Assembly (NCBI GenBank): GCA_026874595.1
Contig: CM049306.1
Span: 9,383,019 to 9,447,018 of the forward strand
Source of the DNA: Sipunculus nudus
Taxonomy: Eukaryota > Annelida > Sipuncula > Golfingiida > Sipunculidae
Direction: 5' to 3'
Length of the DNA: 64,000 nucleotides
The notes under the pieces are model-generated. The model was not told where the DNA came from, made no database searches, and saw nothing but the letters and a program-made list of their open reading frames with translations. Positions 12,339 through 25,171 of this stretch are shown here, piece after piece. Positions within the stretch are counted from its first letter, which is position 1, and each line of letters starts with the position of its first letter. The translations under genes and the position numbers were made by a program.

Positions 12339-13447
12339 TCTGTTTGTATATATCTGTCTGACTGTATGTCAGACTGGTTGAACGTGTGTCTGGTTTACGG
12401 TTGTCTGCATGGTTGTACCTCAGTCTGGTTTTGTATTTGTCTGGTTTTATGTCAGACTGGTTGAACGTCTGTCTGGTTTGCGTTTGTCTGGTCGTACGTT
12501 TGTCTGCATGGTTGTATATCTGCTTGATTGTATATCAGACTGGTTGAACGTCTGTCTGCATGGTTTACTGTTGTCTGGTTGTATATATCAGTCTGCTTGT
12601 GTATCTGCCTGACTGTATGTCAGTCTTGTTGTACGTAATGCTGGTTTACGGTTTTCTGGATGTACGTCTGGTTGAACGTGTCTGGTTGTACGTCTCTCCA
12701 TTTGTAAGTCAGTCTGGTTGTACGTTAGGCTGGTTTACGGTTTTCTTGATGTACGTCTGTTTGTGTGTTCGTAAGTCTGGTTGTACGTCTGTCTGGTTGT
12801 ACGAAAGTCTGGTTGTACGTTTGTCTGGTTGTACGTCTGTCTGGTTGTTAATAAGTCTGGTTGTACGTCTCACTGGTCGTACGAGTCTGGTTGTACATCT
12901 GTCTATTTGTACGCCAGTCTGGATGTATGTCAGTCTGTTTTAGAATCTGCAGTATCTCTGCCCTTCTTTCTGTGTTTTACGTCTGGTTGTACGTTATGCT
13001 TATTTACGGTTTTCTGGATGTACGTCTGCCTGGTTGTACGTGTCTGGTTGTACGTCTCTCTATTTGTAAGTCAGTCTGGTTGTACGTTAGGCTGGTTAAC
13101 GGTTTCCTGGATGTACGTCTGTTTGTGTGTTCGTAAGTCTGGTTGTACGTTTGTCTGGTTGTACGTTTGTCTGGTTGTACGTTTATCTGGTTGTACGTCT
13201 GTCTGGTTGTTAATAAGTCTGGTTGTACGTCTCACTGGTCGTACGAGTCTGGTTGTACATCTGTCTATTTGTACGCCAGTCTGGATGTATGTCAGTCTGT
13301 TTTAGAATCTGCAGTATCTCTGCCCTTCTTTCTGTGTTTTACGTCTGGTTGTACGTTATGCTTATTTACGGTTTTCTGGATGTACGTCTGCCTGGTTGTA
13401 CGTGTCTGGTTGTACGTCTTTCTATTTGTACGTCATTCTTGTTGTAC

Positions 13448-14470
13448 GTAATGCTGGTTTTCGGTTTTCTGGATGTACGTCTGTCTGGTTGTACGTGTCT
13501 GGTTGTACGTCCGTCTATTTGTTTATCAGTCTTGTAGTACGTAATGCCGGTTTACGGTTTTCTGGATGTACGTCTGTCTGGTTGTACGTGTCTGGTTGTA
13601 CGTCTTTCTATTTGTACGTCTGTCTTGTTGTACGTAATGCTGGGTTACGGTTTTCTGGACGTACGTCTGTCTGGTTGTACGTGTCTGGTTGTACGTCTTT
13701 CTATTTGTACTACAGTCTTGTAGTACGTAATGCCGGTTTACGGTTTTCTGGATGTACGTCTGTCTGGTTGTACGTGTCTGGTTGTAGGTCTTTCTATTTG
13801 TACGTCAGTCTTGTTGTACGTAATGCTGGTTTACGGTTTTCTGGATGTACGTCTGTCTGGTCGTACGTGTCTGGTTGTACGTCTGTCTATTTGTTTGTCA
13901 GTCTTGTTGCACGTAATGCCGGTTTACGGTTTTCTGGATGTACGTCAGTCTGGTTGTACGTGTCTGGTTGTACGTCTTTCTATTTTTACGTCATTCTTGT
14001 TGTACGTTATGCGGGTTTTCGGTTTTCTGGATGTACGTCTGTCTGGTTGTACGTGTCTGGTTATACGTCCATCTATTTGTATGTCAGTCTTGTTGTACGT
14101 AATGCCGGTTTACGGTTTTCTGGATGTACTTCTGTCTGGTCGTACGTGTCTGGTTGTACGTCTTTCTATTTGTACGTCAGTCTTGTTGTACATCATGCTG
14201 GTTTTTGGTTTTCTGGATGTACGTCTGTCTGGTTGTACGTGTCTGGTTGTACGTCTGTCTATATGTACGTCAGTCTTGTTGTACGTAATGCTGGTTTACG
14301 GTTTTCTGGATGTACGTCTGTCTGGTCGTACGTGTCTGGTTGTACGTCTTTCTATTTGTACGTCAGTCTTGTTGTACGTAATGCTTGTTTTCGGTTTTCT
14401 GGATGTACGTCTGCATGTCTGGTTGTACGTGTCTGGTTGTACGTCTGTCTATTTGTATGTCAGTCTTATT
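13448..14470. repeat. 93-bp higher-order repeat array
   Basis: The block starting GTAATGC(T/C)GGTTT recurs at 13448, 13541 and 13634, an exact 93-bp spacing, and continues to about 14.4 kb with roughly eleven units. Each unit contains GGTTTTCTGGATGTACGTCT followed by two or three short GT-rich subunits. The unit is 31 codons long, which explains the 465-codon open frame at 13396-14793. Overlapping frames are open too, so coding is unlikely. Confidence 0.9.
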
Positions 14471-14889
14471 GCTGGTTTACAGTTTTCTGGATGTACTCTG
14501 TTTGTGTGTTCGTAAGTCTGGTTGTACGTCTGTCTGTGTTACGAAAGTCTGGTTGTACGTTTGTCTGGTTGTACGTCTGTCTGGTTGTTAGTAAGTCTGG
14601 TTGTACGTCTCTCTGGTCGTACGGGTCTGGTTGTACATCTGTCTATTTGTACGCCAGTCTGGATGTATGTCAGTCTGTTTTAGAATCTGCAGTATCTCTG
14701 CCCTTCTTTCTGTGTTTTGCGTCTGTATGTTGTACATCTGTTTGTCTGTACACTTTTTGTTTATATATATCTGATGGGGTACACAATATGTAAAAACACC
14801 CTTATTGATTATAAAACATGTTTGGGAGGTTTGGGTAACAATTGACTGTTAAATGTACCGAAGTTTTTATTATTCTGTCGCAGAGGTAT

Positions 14890-14929
<40 letters not shown>
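14890..14929. repeat. C10 run plus (CT)n microsatellite
   Basis: Ten C (14890-14899) pass directly into CT dinucleotides to 14929. Confidence 0.94.
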
Positions 14930-14932
<3 letters not shown>

Positions 14933-15551
14933 CTCGTTTTACCCTTCTGACGGCATATCACGCAAGCAGCAGCGGTGTTCTCGGAGTATGGATATTTCAT
15001 CATAAGTCACACTGAAATCTCACGTGACGTTCTTTAACGCGTGAATAAATACAAGCGCTCCTGACAATATTTATGAAACTGAAACAGTTGGCGAGTTAAT
15101 AAGGATTTGATGAAGTAGCAGGAGCATTCACGGAGAATTGCCTATGCATTTATCATGTCTTGACAAGGATATTAAATTGGCAAATCCTTCACGTTCGGTC
15201 TGTACAGCTACCATCACCAGACACCGTTTATTAAATGGATTGATTCTGGATGTGTGAGCCCGGCACCGCTGACTCCGGCAGTCACAATACACAGTCGGAA
15301 GAAACACGGCTGAAAAGAGGACTTCACAGACCAACTGAACACAAAACAATAACTCATTTGGTTTTGTTTATGTCCAGTAAACCGGTCATATATATTAACA
15401 TTACACAGACCTAGTGCAAAAGTATAAAATTGAGATTATATGTTTCGATATTGTTTATATTATATTATATGTTATATAATATTATATTATGTAATATTCT
15501 TGTATTAAATTGTTATATCATATATGTTATCTTATATAATATTATGTTTCT

Positions 15552-15553
<2 letters not shown>
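14930..15553. other. no gene recognised
   Basis: Unique sequence, then a TATAT/TTATAT-rich stretch near 15.45-15.54 kb. A 73-codon minus frame at 15128-15349 has a hydrophobic N-terminus and several cysteines but no recognised family. Confidence 0.4.

Positions 15554-15592
<39 letters not shown>
15554..15592. repeat. (ATT)n microsatellite
   Basis: About 13 TTA/ATT trinucleotides. Confidence 0.95.
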
Positions 15593-16443
15593 TAAAACCA
15601 TAGTAAACTTTACTCTTGCTTCTTAATTGTTACCAGCATTATAGTTTATGATGTTATTCCTTCAACATATTTAATGGATTATATGTTGCCCTAGCTATTA
15701 AATGCTGGACATTTCTGTCCATTCCATTTCTTATCAGAACCCTTATTTTCCTTTTACACGTTCTCCTTGATCTTTTCAGATTAACTGTAACTCTATATGT
15801 CTGTCCAATTAATTATACCTGTCCAGGCTGCAGCGACCCACACAGGAAAAACACATGACCTTTCTTTATTACTTATTTGTATTCTTCACCTTTGAAAAAG
15901 GCAAACATTCAAATTACTCTTAAGGTATGGCTGGCGTCTATAGATATATATACAGGCCTTGTATAAGAAAGGAGGAACATTCAAAATACACGCAGCAAAT
16001 CAGACAAATCAGTATTAAGTTTTTAAAAGTAATTGGTATGGCCAGAGGAATGAGTCTGACTGGCGGGAGCCGCAGGTGTATCACGGTTGTTGTTATTAAT
16101 ACAGTGACGTAACTGTCGCTAGGATGTCATCATATATACACAGAACGTTAATTAACCTAAAATTGAACTATCAGCTCTTAATTGTATAAAATCTCTTGTG
16201 CATGAGACGCCGCAAACACCTTTGGAATAAATAATGTGTAATTTTTGTATAGATAATAACTATTTCTGAAATATAAATAAAATCAAAACAACATTTAACG
16301 GTGAAAGCTGCATGTGTAAGGTAAAGTGTAAGCGCGAGTATGATGAAACTAAATATTTAAAAATAAAGTCACTAGAATTTAAATGTGAAGGGTAGAGATA
16401 ATTATTATGGTACAAAGTTTAACACTAACACAAATATATAAAT
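15593..16443. other. no gene recognised
   Basis: AT-rich sequence without long frames or repeats. Confidence 0.5.
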
Positions 16444-16471
16444 ATACATACATACATACATATATATATAG

Positions 16472-16541
<70 letters not shown>
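16444..16541. repeat. (TACA)n and (TA)n microsatellite
   Basis: A few CATA units followed by about 80 bp of TA dinucleotides with one GT interruption. Confidence 0.95.
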
Positions 16542-16543
<2 letters not shown>

Positions 16544-16654
16544 GTGGCATAACGTCTGAAAAATTAATACGTGTTTACAGTAAACAAAGAGGCAGGGAAA
16601 GGAATAAGGTTAATCCTTGGGAAATGTGGAAAATATACATTAAAACACACGTAG

Positions 16655-16862
16655 GCAAAAAAGAGAGAGAAAGAGAGACAGACAGACAGGAAGGAAAATA
16701 GTGACAGTTATACTGAAAGAGACAAAAGAAATAGAGGCGCAGACAACGAAAGAGAGACAGTGAGAGACAGGCAGACAGCAAAAGGGAGACAGAGAGAGAT
16801 ATGTAGGCAGAAAGCGAAAGAGACAGACGAGAAGAGAAAGAGATGGATAAAAGAGAGAGAGA
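16655..16862. repeat. imperfect purine (GAGA/GACA) tract
   Basis: About 200 bp of degenerate GA, GACA and GAAA units. It generates the Ser/Leu-rich 140-codon minus frame at 16575-16997, which is not a credible gene. Confidence 0.85.
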
Positions 16863-17724
16863 GTTAATGTGGATAAAGTACTGCATGGTGATGCCGCACT
16901 GTGGCGCTGTACTCACTGGCCTCGACTGTTGACTGCCTTGGCTTTTCTTGAAAAAGGCCAGGCTGCCAATAAAATCCTCAACAGAGTGAGCCATCACTCC
17001 TCAAATACGTTCATACACAATATCATGTAATATCATAACCTGAGCCCCCTTCAAACCAAGTTAATACTTGGCCAAACAAGCCTGGTCATATGATTTAGTC
17101 ATTTAGTGATATCACATCATTATATCTAGACTGGTACGATGTCAGCACCTCCAAATTGGCCTGTGTCTGATACGATTTGCCTGATACTCGCCCGGCTGAT
17201 CAATCGGCTTTCCTACCAAACACGGCTGCCGGGAACCAAAGCCCACAGCCATTTCACGCTAATTTGATTTAACATAAACATACTTAGAAACCCGGTTCGT
17301 CAAGTGCTTTGCTCTGGATTGTGCTATATGTCTCTTTTGTAACAATGTCTGCATGGCAACCCTGGTTCAGTTCAATAGTATCCGTACATCCAGTCTCTGA
17401 CTCTTGCTGCCTGCACGCAGCAATACGTCTCTTGTGGGATCACAATACGATGATGAAAATTGTGGGGTTTTGTTTTTTAAATAAATGTGTTTAAATAAAC
17501 AAAAATATAATATCATAGGCCGAATTATTGTCATTTACCGCGCGCCTGTAAGACTAACTGGCTGCATAAATTAGCAATATACTCGTTAGTATAAATAACA
17601 GGTGTGAACTTCTTTACGAAAGTTGAGAACTGCATTGCGTATCTTCAGTGTGTTGTTAATGATTTTATTTTAGACATCCTAAATATAGACTAGATTAAAA
17701 TAAAGGCAAGGCAGGACAAATATT
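16863..17724. other. no gene recognised
   Basis: Unique sequence with slightly higher G+C between 16.9 and 17.4 kb. No motif or long frame is recognised. Confidence 0.5.
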
Positions 17725-17790
17725 GAGAGAGAGAGAGAGAGAGACAGAGAGAGACAGAGAGACAGAGAGAGAGACAGAGAGACAGAGATA
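17725..17790. repeat. (GA)n with GACA interruptions
   Basis: GA dinucleotides with regularly spaced GACAGA interruptions. Confidence 0.92.
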
Positions 17791-20700
17791 GAAGGATATA
17801 GTAAGAATAATGAAAAACGGAGGATAAACATCGTATATGTCGTGGTGATCACATATGTATTGTGTATTGCCACATATTTGTTTGTTACTAATTCAGTTTA
17901 TATGGAGATGTGGTTTCCGTATATGACGTATATAAACCTGTAAATATAAGTAATAGGCATGAATGCGTATTAATGCGTTAAGCAGCCGAAAAGCATAGTA
18001 ATACTACTCACTGCGAAACCCAATGTGCGCATATTCATTCATGAAACTTTTATTTATCCTTCCTTAAACAAAGTTAGTCTACATCCATTCATTTTGTTGT
18101 TAATAAGTTACATGAGTGGCTAATTCACGCTCGTTTCATGTTTAGTTAACAATGGAAGTGGCCTGTCAAAATTAATTTATGACCGAAACAGAAAACAATA
18201 TTTTCTTTAAAGTACATAATATTCTTACATTATCATCCCCTTGGTGGTCTGAATTGATATGTTATCATTCATTAGTCACCAGATTCTTCATTATAAGTAC
18301 CGGTTACTCCCACGCTGATGGAGCTTTCATATTACATAATCCATCACCGAAACAATGAAAACACAAATTAAATACAATTCACCTCGTTACTGAATGAAGT
18401 ACATAGGTAAAAAACAGTAGCTGCTACTTGTCACTCATCGCCCTGAGCATATGAGCTCAGATATGGTTAGTGTAGTGATATGATAGCTGTTGATACACAA
18501 TGTCTAGGGTATCTTGATTTTAGCTCTGGTTTCCCGCGCGATGTGACAGGTACTTGTCGATGAGATACAAGACCTCCTGGCGCGAGAAATGAAGGGTGAT
18601 GTCATCTTGACATTAGGGCATTCTCATGTAACGTTAACACTCTGACTTGAGGGGTGGGGTTACCTTGTGGGGCCACACAGGCGTCTTAGGTTGGCGTGTC
18701 TAATGTTAAATGTCAGACTCCATGGCCGGTTTGAAGAGCAATTCCTGATACTGTTTCCATTGTAGGTTTAACATAAACTTTAGGACTCGGAGTTGTATAA
18801 GGCGGAATTAAAATACTCGGCCAAACAGACATCTCACGTTGGCATGTATTATATCAAATGTCTTGCAACAGAATATGCATGCAATACTGTTCCGGTCACC
18901 GTTCTAGTGGTTATTTTCGTATGTAGAAAGGTGTCGTCTACATTTCGTCCTGCTAAGTCATACTATTAGTCCATGAACATGAATGCATAAGATAGAATTC
19001 CCGCAGCTTTTGTTATTATTTGAATCGCTTGCAGCAGACGACATTGAAGGTGTCGTCTGTCAGATCACCAAGCGCCCAGTTAACTATATATTATTACCCG
19101 CACCGAGGAGGTTATGTTTAAACCCCTGTCTGTTTGTTGTTTATTTTGTTGGTTTTATTGTTTGTCAGAAATATTTCCATGAAATATTGTGTATTTTCTT
19201 CCGGGGAAGACCCAATTACGTTTTGCACGGATCGGAATAAAAGAGTAAAGTTAGCGCCCTCTAGTGTCATATTTATATTTGCCTCGGATGCACTCTTCTT
19301 GACATTAAGGTCCCTTGTTCGATTTATACAACAAAATATAACACGCGTTACCCATTTAGCAGTTTGGCTAAATCAGCCAAGATGATAAAGGAGATCCCCC
19401 AGCCTTTAACTGTGACCATCAGGGGGCCATATACACCGTCCATATGCTGTGCCGAGTGACGGATTACCAGTCGGTGAATACTTGGTGAGAATTAACATGG
19501 CGTTTGAACTCTCGGGTACGATTAAGTACTCTACGCCCATACCCACTGGTGCAATATTTCCATTAAAATAACAGACTGCATTTTGCCATTTATTAACACG
19601 TACTCCTTAGAATACCAAAATAATGAAGCAAATAAATCTCCTAGGACTAATATATAAATATATAGCAGATTTTTTGACAATAGTCACATACCCTAAAGCA
19701 GTTTGTTAATGTAAATAATATCTATTTTAAGTCTGAGAAGCTAACCGAAAGAAAGAAATATATGCTCAATTGAAATACACAGAGAGGAAGACGAACGCAA
19801 GGACTGACGGACAAACTCCGACTCTGACAGTGTATTCACTAAACATTTATTGCGCACGTATCACCATGGCAGTTAATAAAAGTGAACATATTATCAACAA
19901 GAACATATATAGAGGGAAAGGTACTCATACAGACGGACTAACGGAGTGCAGATACGAACCATGAAATACGAAGGATCTATGATATCATCAAAACAATAAA
20001 AAACGTAAAATTCTTTCTATGAAAATAAGTAATATCGATAATAATAATAAGAAGAAAAGAAATCAGATAAAGTCACTTAATAATTATTTCAGATTGCTAA
20101 CAATGCATGGCATGCACGCCAATAAGTATATATTTATGATGAATCAAAATTGAAAAACTGGGGGAGTAATGGAATAAAAATGACGGGTTCCCTGAATTAT
20201 TGTGCCCATTGATATAAAAATGACTATGAGGGCTTATGAAACCTTTTATTATCGTTATCTGTTTCACGGAGTCACGAATGCGGGGATAAAACATGGTGAC
20301 ATTCAGTGTGATGTAATGACCATATGGGGGTTAATCCTTACTTAGCACGATGCCTGCGGCTTAAATGAGCACATGTTAGGCCCTTCAGCCTCCATATGGC
20401 CTATAACCTTTACATCTCAGCGTTAATGACAAGCAGATAATAGCCAGGCCAGGTTCCACGTCTCGAGTGACTAGGAAACGTCATGGTGTCAATTAAAATT
20501 GTCATGGTTGGCCGCAGGCATGGATAAAATAGAAACCTTTGGCCTCGGAGAAGCCAAGAGAACAAGACCCTTCTGTAAGACCAAACAGCTCTGAGTTGTC
20601 ATGTCGTAATCACTGGCTGTTGTGTTTAATTCGTTTAAATCTCTACGCTCGCTTTAAGGCAGTGATATTGTATTTCGGAAATTTGACGACAAGCCATATG

Positions 20701-22747
20701 TCGCAACAGGCGGGCTGGTTTGTAAACCTACTGGGTGAGATAAAAACTACAGGGCGGGTAACGAAACCTCTTATCCGTGGTTTTTTCTCAACATGCTTTT
20801 GTTTAAGACAGCGGTGATTACCCGGTGTGTTGATTTATGAAGAGTCTTCTATTATAGACCCTGACCGACAATGCTATTTGGGGTATAATCAGTCGGCGGT
20901 AGGATGCACTTAAAGTAATGAAGTCACATGTCTCAGATCTTTATGAGCAATTAAAAAAAACAGGTGCACCTTGTATTCATATCGCAATTTGACTAAAAGG
21001 TCGCAATATAAAAACCAATGAAGATGCTAAATAGGAAATGTATCTAAAGGCCAGGTCTATATTGCATACAATTACGTGTTTTTAAGTATACCATTGTGTA
21101 TATATATAAACTTATTTAAAGACATCCTTTACTCCGCAGCCCGGCTCGGTATATATAGGTTAAAACCAAACTCTTTTTTAAGCAACGTGATCTGCGGTCT
21201 TATTTTCTGCTCCTTTTTTACACTGTACTATAGCCCGGTGGACAAATTAAGGATTAAAGGGACAGAGATGAGACGGGACGATGCACGTTGATTGATGGCC
21301 AGGGAGATATTTATAAAAACACGTTTGGTGATACGCCCGCGGCCAGGCAGCTGTCGCCGTGTATGACGCCGATAAATCCAGCCGGGTCAACTTTTTTTAC
21401 CCAAATTACGTAAATATTCATAAAGCAGAAACTCAAATTGATTATTAGTGACCAGAGATATTCCATTTTGAGAGCTTTCCTTACCTAATTTAGTCGTTAG
21501 ATTCAATTTGTTTTACAGGTGGGTCATTTTATTACAGTCCCTTTGAATTAGTCAACAGGGGTATGTGTATATCTAACACGAATGTGTGCAATCAGGAATA
21601 CTTCTGTATCGTGCTTTACAATTATCTACAGGATTCCGCAAATTTATAGAGAAAAAATTTTATACATATATGTATAAATCTGGCTTCGGCAAGCGATGTG
21701 CAATTTAAAAGTTAGAGGTTCAAGCATTTATCCTCATAGACTGAACATATATAACTTAACCGCTAATCATTCTGTATAATAAATTTCTATTCTCTCTTCC
21801 ATAGAAAGTTATTTAAATAGTTTTCCAAACACATTTAATTTAAATACATACCTTTAAGCAGATTCAGATTTCATACAGAAAAATGTGGAACTCTATTTGG
21901 ATTTATAAAATTCAGATAATAAATAGACTTATATACTAGTTAGTCTTGTGTAATTATGCTATTGGAAAAACCAGCCGCTAGATGGCGCGGTATACAGATG
22001 AGTCATCCTTAGCGACAACTGTCGACGCTGTCTCCGTGTACCCAGGTAGCCCTTCTACAGTGTAACGTCCTTGAGTGTAGGCAGCGAGAGAGACACGTCC
22101 ACGACTGCAGACGTAATTATCACGAGCTAAGTGGTCTAGGAGCGACCTGAATGCACGGATGGTCTTAAAATGACCATCAGCCTACCCGCTTAGCCTTGCG
22201 TCAAACACGAGCGATACAAAGGTGTGGCTAATTTGCCTTGGCTCCTGGTGAGAGAGTCCCTAGGACGGCTAAATGGACTTGTGCGAACGTATTGTTGTCA
22301 GACTTCGGTAATGGCATGCCGGCATATAGTGGCTTACATTACAGCATGTCTTACCCTAGAATAGTATGGATTTAATTAATATCTGTAAGCAAAGCCTGAT
22401 TTAATTCTACCGGTGGTCACCCAGAGACACATGTTTTGTCTGCCTGCGGACCTAATTTAAATAATGCAACTGTAAAGTTGTATTTAAGTATTAGTTAAAC
22501 TGATTATCTTTTAAGGTTTCCTGATACAACCCGTATTGATTGAAATATATTATATAGTGAAGCCTTTATATGTTTTAATATATATATACATATATCCCAT
22601 CCTCGTCGCCATTTGTTACGTATCTTGATGCTGAGCTTTTTTCTAGCACAGAACTTCTAATTTAATTCTGTTTCAATCCGCTGTGTATTCATGGGCATAG
22701 GAAGTCTGATATATGTATGGTGATAAACACTACAGCTCTCTTCCCTC
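17791..22747. other. 5-kb stretch without recognised gene
   Basis: No frame exceeds 92 codons and none looks coding. Two perfect small hairpins are visible: CAGACGACA/TGTCGTCTG with a 7-nt loop (19035-19059) and GATGGTC/GACCATC with a 7-nt loop (22158-22178). The 19.08-19.18 kb stretch has a TGTTTGTTG-rich patch that may be a repeat relic. An AP-1-like TGAGTCA lies near 22000. Confidence 0.45.
19035..19059. other. 9-bp perfect hairpin
   Basis: Arms CAGACGACA (19035-19043) and TGTCGTCTG (19051-19059) are perfectly complementary around the loop TTGAAGG. No function is assigned. Confidence 0.5.
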
Positions 22748-22791
22748 CTCTCTCTCTCTCTATATATATATGTGTGTGTGTATGTGTGTGG

Positions 22792-22829
<38 letters not shown>
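22748..22829. repeat. compound CT/TA/TG/GA microsatellite
   Basis: CT dinucleotides, TA dinucleotides, TG dinucleotides and, after GGTACA, GA dinucleotides follow one another within 82 bp. The 65-codon minus frame across it is an artefact. Confidence 0.94.
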
Positions 22830-22832
<3 letters not shown>

Positions 22833-23870
22833 AATATTTAGCTTATATGCAATGGCTGAAACTTCTTCTTTGTATACATGATGCATAATGGAAGTTGGGC
22901 GAAGGGCAAATATTTGCCAGTATCTATATATATATCTATTTCGGTTCGACTGTCAATTTGTCTATCTAATCTCTTTTACACACACAATATATATATGTAT
23001 CGATATAAAGAGAAACTGAATAAGGTAAGCAAAAATGTTGTTTTATAATTTTTCCGTAAGTTGTTCCACCATCCTTTCGCACCTGATTCTGACTTTGTAG
23101 GTGATAGAAGTGAGGAGGAGGGTACATATATGACCTCCGTGAACGATTAGTATATACATGTATACATATTCCAGAATTTTTACGCAGATTTTACACGTAC
23201 TGTTCATACATTCTCGGTGTACACGTGCATTGTGCGGGGTGCAGGCAGCGGACGTCCTCGGCATCGTGCGTTGTTTGGTTATTAGAGGGCCCGCGAGGTT
23301 CATCGCCCCTTTCATCTGACATAAAATTCCTACTTTATGACCGTAAAGGAAACAATCCAGAGGCAGAAAAATTACAGTTTTGGTTGTAAATTAGCCAACC
23401 TCGAAGGGTGCCGCCATGTTGCATATTAATGACATCATGAAGTTGGTGATTTATCTTACCATGACATGTGCGCATGCGCTCTCAGGCCCGTGCTCGTACA
23501 GCTCTTTCGGTCATACGCCTACAGGTCTTATTACGCACATTCACACTGGAATTACTTTCGTTTATCATTAGATCCAAGACGTAGGATGAGGGCAGCACCT
23601 GAAAGTTACAGATGATTTTCCTGATTCGGGAGTGTGTAAGGATTACCTGATACTCATTCTCAATACAAAAAGATGTCGTCGGAGGCAGCAAACTCCCGCC
23701 AGGGGTCACTTAATGACCAGGAGACGTTAATGTTATTATGTGTACATTGCTGCCATGCATGCATGGGGCAACAACCCTATTTCCCAGGGCACCCGTGGAA
23801 AAAAACGCCAAATAATACCTATCAATAGCCCAATTACAATGAAATGGCCGTAAACGGATAGTATCATATG

Positions 23871-23873
<3 letters not shown>
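22830..23873. other. no gene recognised
   Basis: Unique sequence, G+C-richer around 23.2-23.7 kb. Minus frames of 90 (23043-23315) and 75 codons (23482-23709) have no recognised domain. Confidence 0.45.

Positions 23874-23924
<51 letters not shown>
23874..23924. repeat. (TA)n microsatellite
   Basis: About 51 bp of AT dinucleotides. Confidence 0.96.
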
Positions 23925-23926
<2 letters not shown>

Positions 23927-24914
23927 TGAATCAGATTAAAAGTTTAACGGATTATTCTTCGGATGTTGTCTTAATCCTCCATTAAATTTCAACCAATTTT
24001 AACGTACTTTTCGTGTAAATCTGCTGACAGACAAACCGAGGGCGTCATATACCTCTCGCCACCTGCATGGCGGGGCCGGTATACTTATATAATTAAAGAG
24101 CAGATTACATTTTCCAAACAACGCTTAATTCTCTTATACAATCGCATCCGTATACGTTTGCTGACACTATTTCTTTTACAGACAACGTATTTTATGTATT
24201 AAAGCACATATACCGAAGGAAGAGGATATTTTTTTACACTTAAATAAAAAAACTAAACATTTTCCTAATTGTGCATGCTTTGCTGCCAGTGCACCTGTAT
24301 ATGATTTATATAATGATCACGTTGTACTGGCGGTCATACAGACCAGTATACATGAAGTTGAAATTAGATTAATACCGGTATAACTATTACGAAACATCTT
24401 AATGTGGTGTCTATACAATCGGCACGTACCATAGGACACAAAACATGTGATGAAACAGACGTCAAGAGTGATTCTGTAATTCAAATCCGGTCTGTTACTC
24501 CGAATGAATGAGAAAACATGCAGCATGATTAACTAAGTATAGCAGACGACTCGCTTGCGTTCTCATGGCAACAACAATAACATTAACCTTATTAACACTC
24601 AGGGACCACAGGCACTCGTTTCTAGCACTACAATGGCCTAGAAACGAAAACACATTGAGTATGGGCGATATACCCATTATAAAAGAACAAGGTGATGAAC
24701 TCCACCGCTACGCGGGCATGACAACTTTTTTTCAAGAGTCCGAATTCCGGAGAATTATCCGCTTCACAAGCATGTTCACGCGCCTTTTTGTTGAAAACAT
24801 CTTTATTTACAAGATTAAACTTCCAAATATAAAAGTTCCCCACACTATCCGCGAATTATAAAACGTTTATTCCAGCTGCGACACCGTCATTTGTCATGTA
24901 TACATTTACTTGTT
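23925..24914. other. no gene recognised
   Basis: Unique AT-rich sequence. Overlapping frames on both strands at 24.5-24.86 kb (98 codons plus, 71 and 60 codons minus) show no recognised feature. Confidence 0.45.
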
Positions 24915-25171
24915 GCGGAAGTTGACGTCACCCCGGGCTGAATGGATTTCCCCCTGAGCTGGCGTCTGTGATTGGCTGCATGGTACCAGTTGTTTTCTAC
25001 ATCTCTTTTAGGCGCACAATTCAAACAGCTGTCAAATTGTCAATGAAGTTGAAAATCAGTGGGCATGGTATGCAAACAAAACCAGGACCATTATATCACT
25101 TGTGTTGTATACATTAACGTCTGTTCTATAACCATAACATACATTAAGCCCGGGATGACGTCAACTTCCGC
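24915..25171. mobile_element. 257-bp inverted-repeat element (MITE-like or regulatory)
   Basis: A 25-nt left end (24915-24939) beginning GCGGAAGTTGACGTCA matches the reverse complement of the right end (25147-25171) at 24 of 25 positions; the single difference is C/T just inside the CRE. Each arm holds an ETS-like CGGAAGT next to a perfect CRE TGACGTCA and ends in CCCGGGCT. The interior is AT-rich with no coding capacity. Terminal inverted repeats around a short non-coding core suggest a MITE, but I see no clear target-site duplication. The alternative is a pair of divergently oriented composite regulatory sites. Confidence 0.5.

Larger units (their letters stand above)
11880..14760. repeat. 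2.9-kb GT-rich minisatellite complex
   Basis: Tandem, variably degenerate units built on a roughly 15-bp theme such as GTCTGGTTGTACGTC. The plus strand is strongly T+G rich. The left part (to about 12.7 kb) has simple and dimeric units. The right part is organised as a 93-bp higher-order repeat. A roughly 220-bp block ending in TCTGCCCTTCTTTCTGTGTT occurs three times, near 12767-12990, 13129-13350 and 14507-14730. Because unit lengths are often multiples of three and stop codons are rare in this composition, several plus frames stay open for hundreds of codons. They encode only Val/Leu/Cys/Tyr-rich repeats and are not credible genes. Confidence 0.95.

Noticed and set aside
13396-14793. 465-codon open frame
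   Set aside because: It is the translation of the 93-bp (31-codon) minisatellite. Overlapping frames are open over the same span and the product is a monotonous Val/Cys/Tyr repeat.
15128-15349. 73-codon minus frame with hydrophobic start and cysteines
   Set aside because: It could suggest a small secreted peptide, but the cysteine pattern matches no family I can name and the length is common by chance.
16575-16997. 140-codon Ser/Leu-rich minus frame
   Set aside because: It results from the imperfect GA/GACA tract and has no independent coding evidence.
19080-19185. TGTTTGTTG-rich patch as a distinct repeat element
   Set aside because: It resembles widespread degenerate animal repeats, but I cannot define ends or a second copy in the window.
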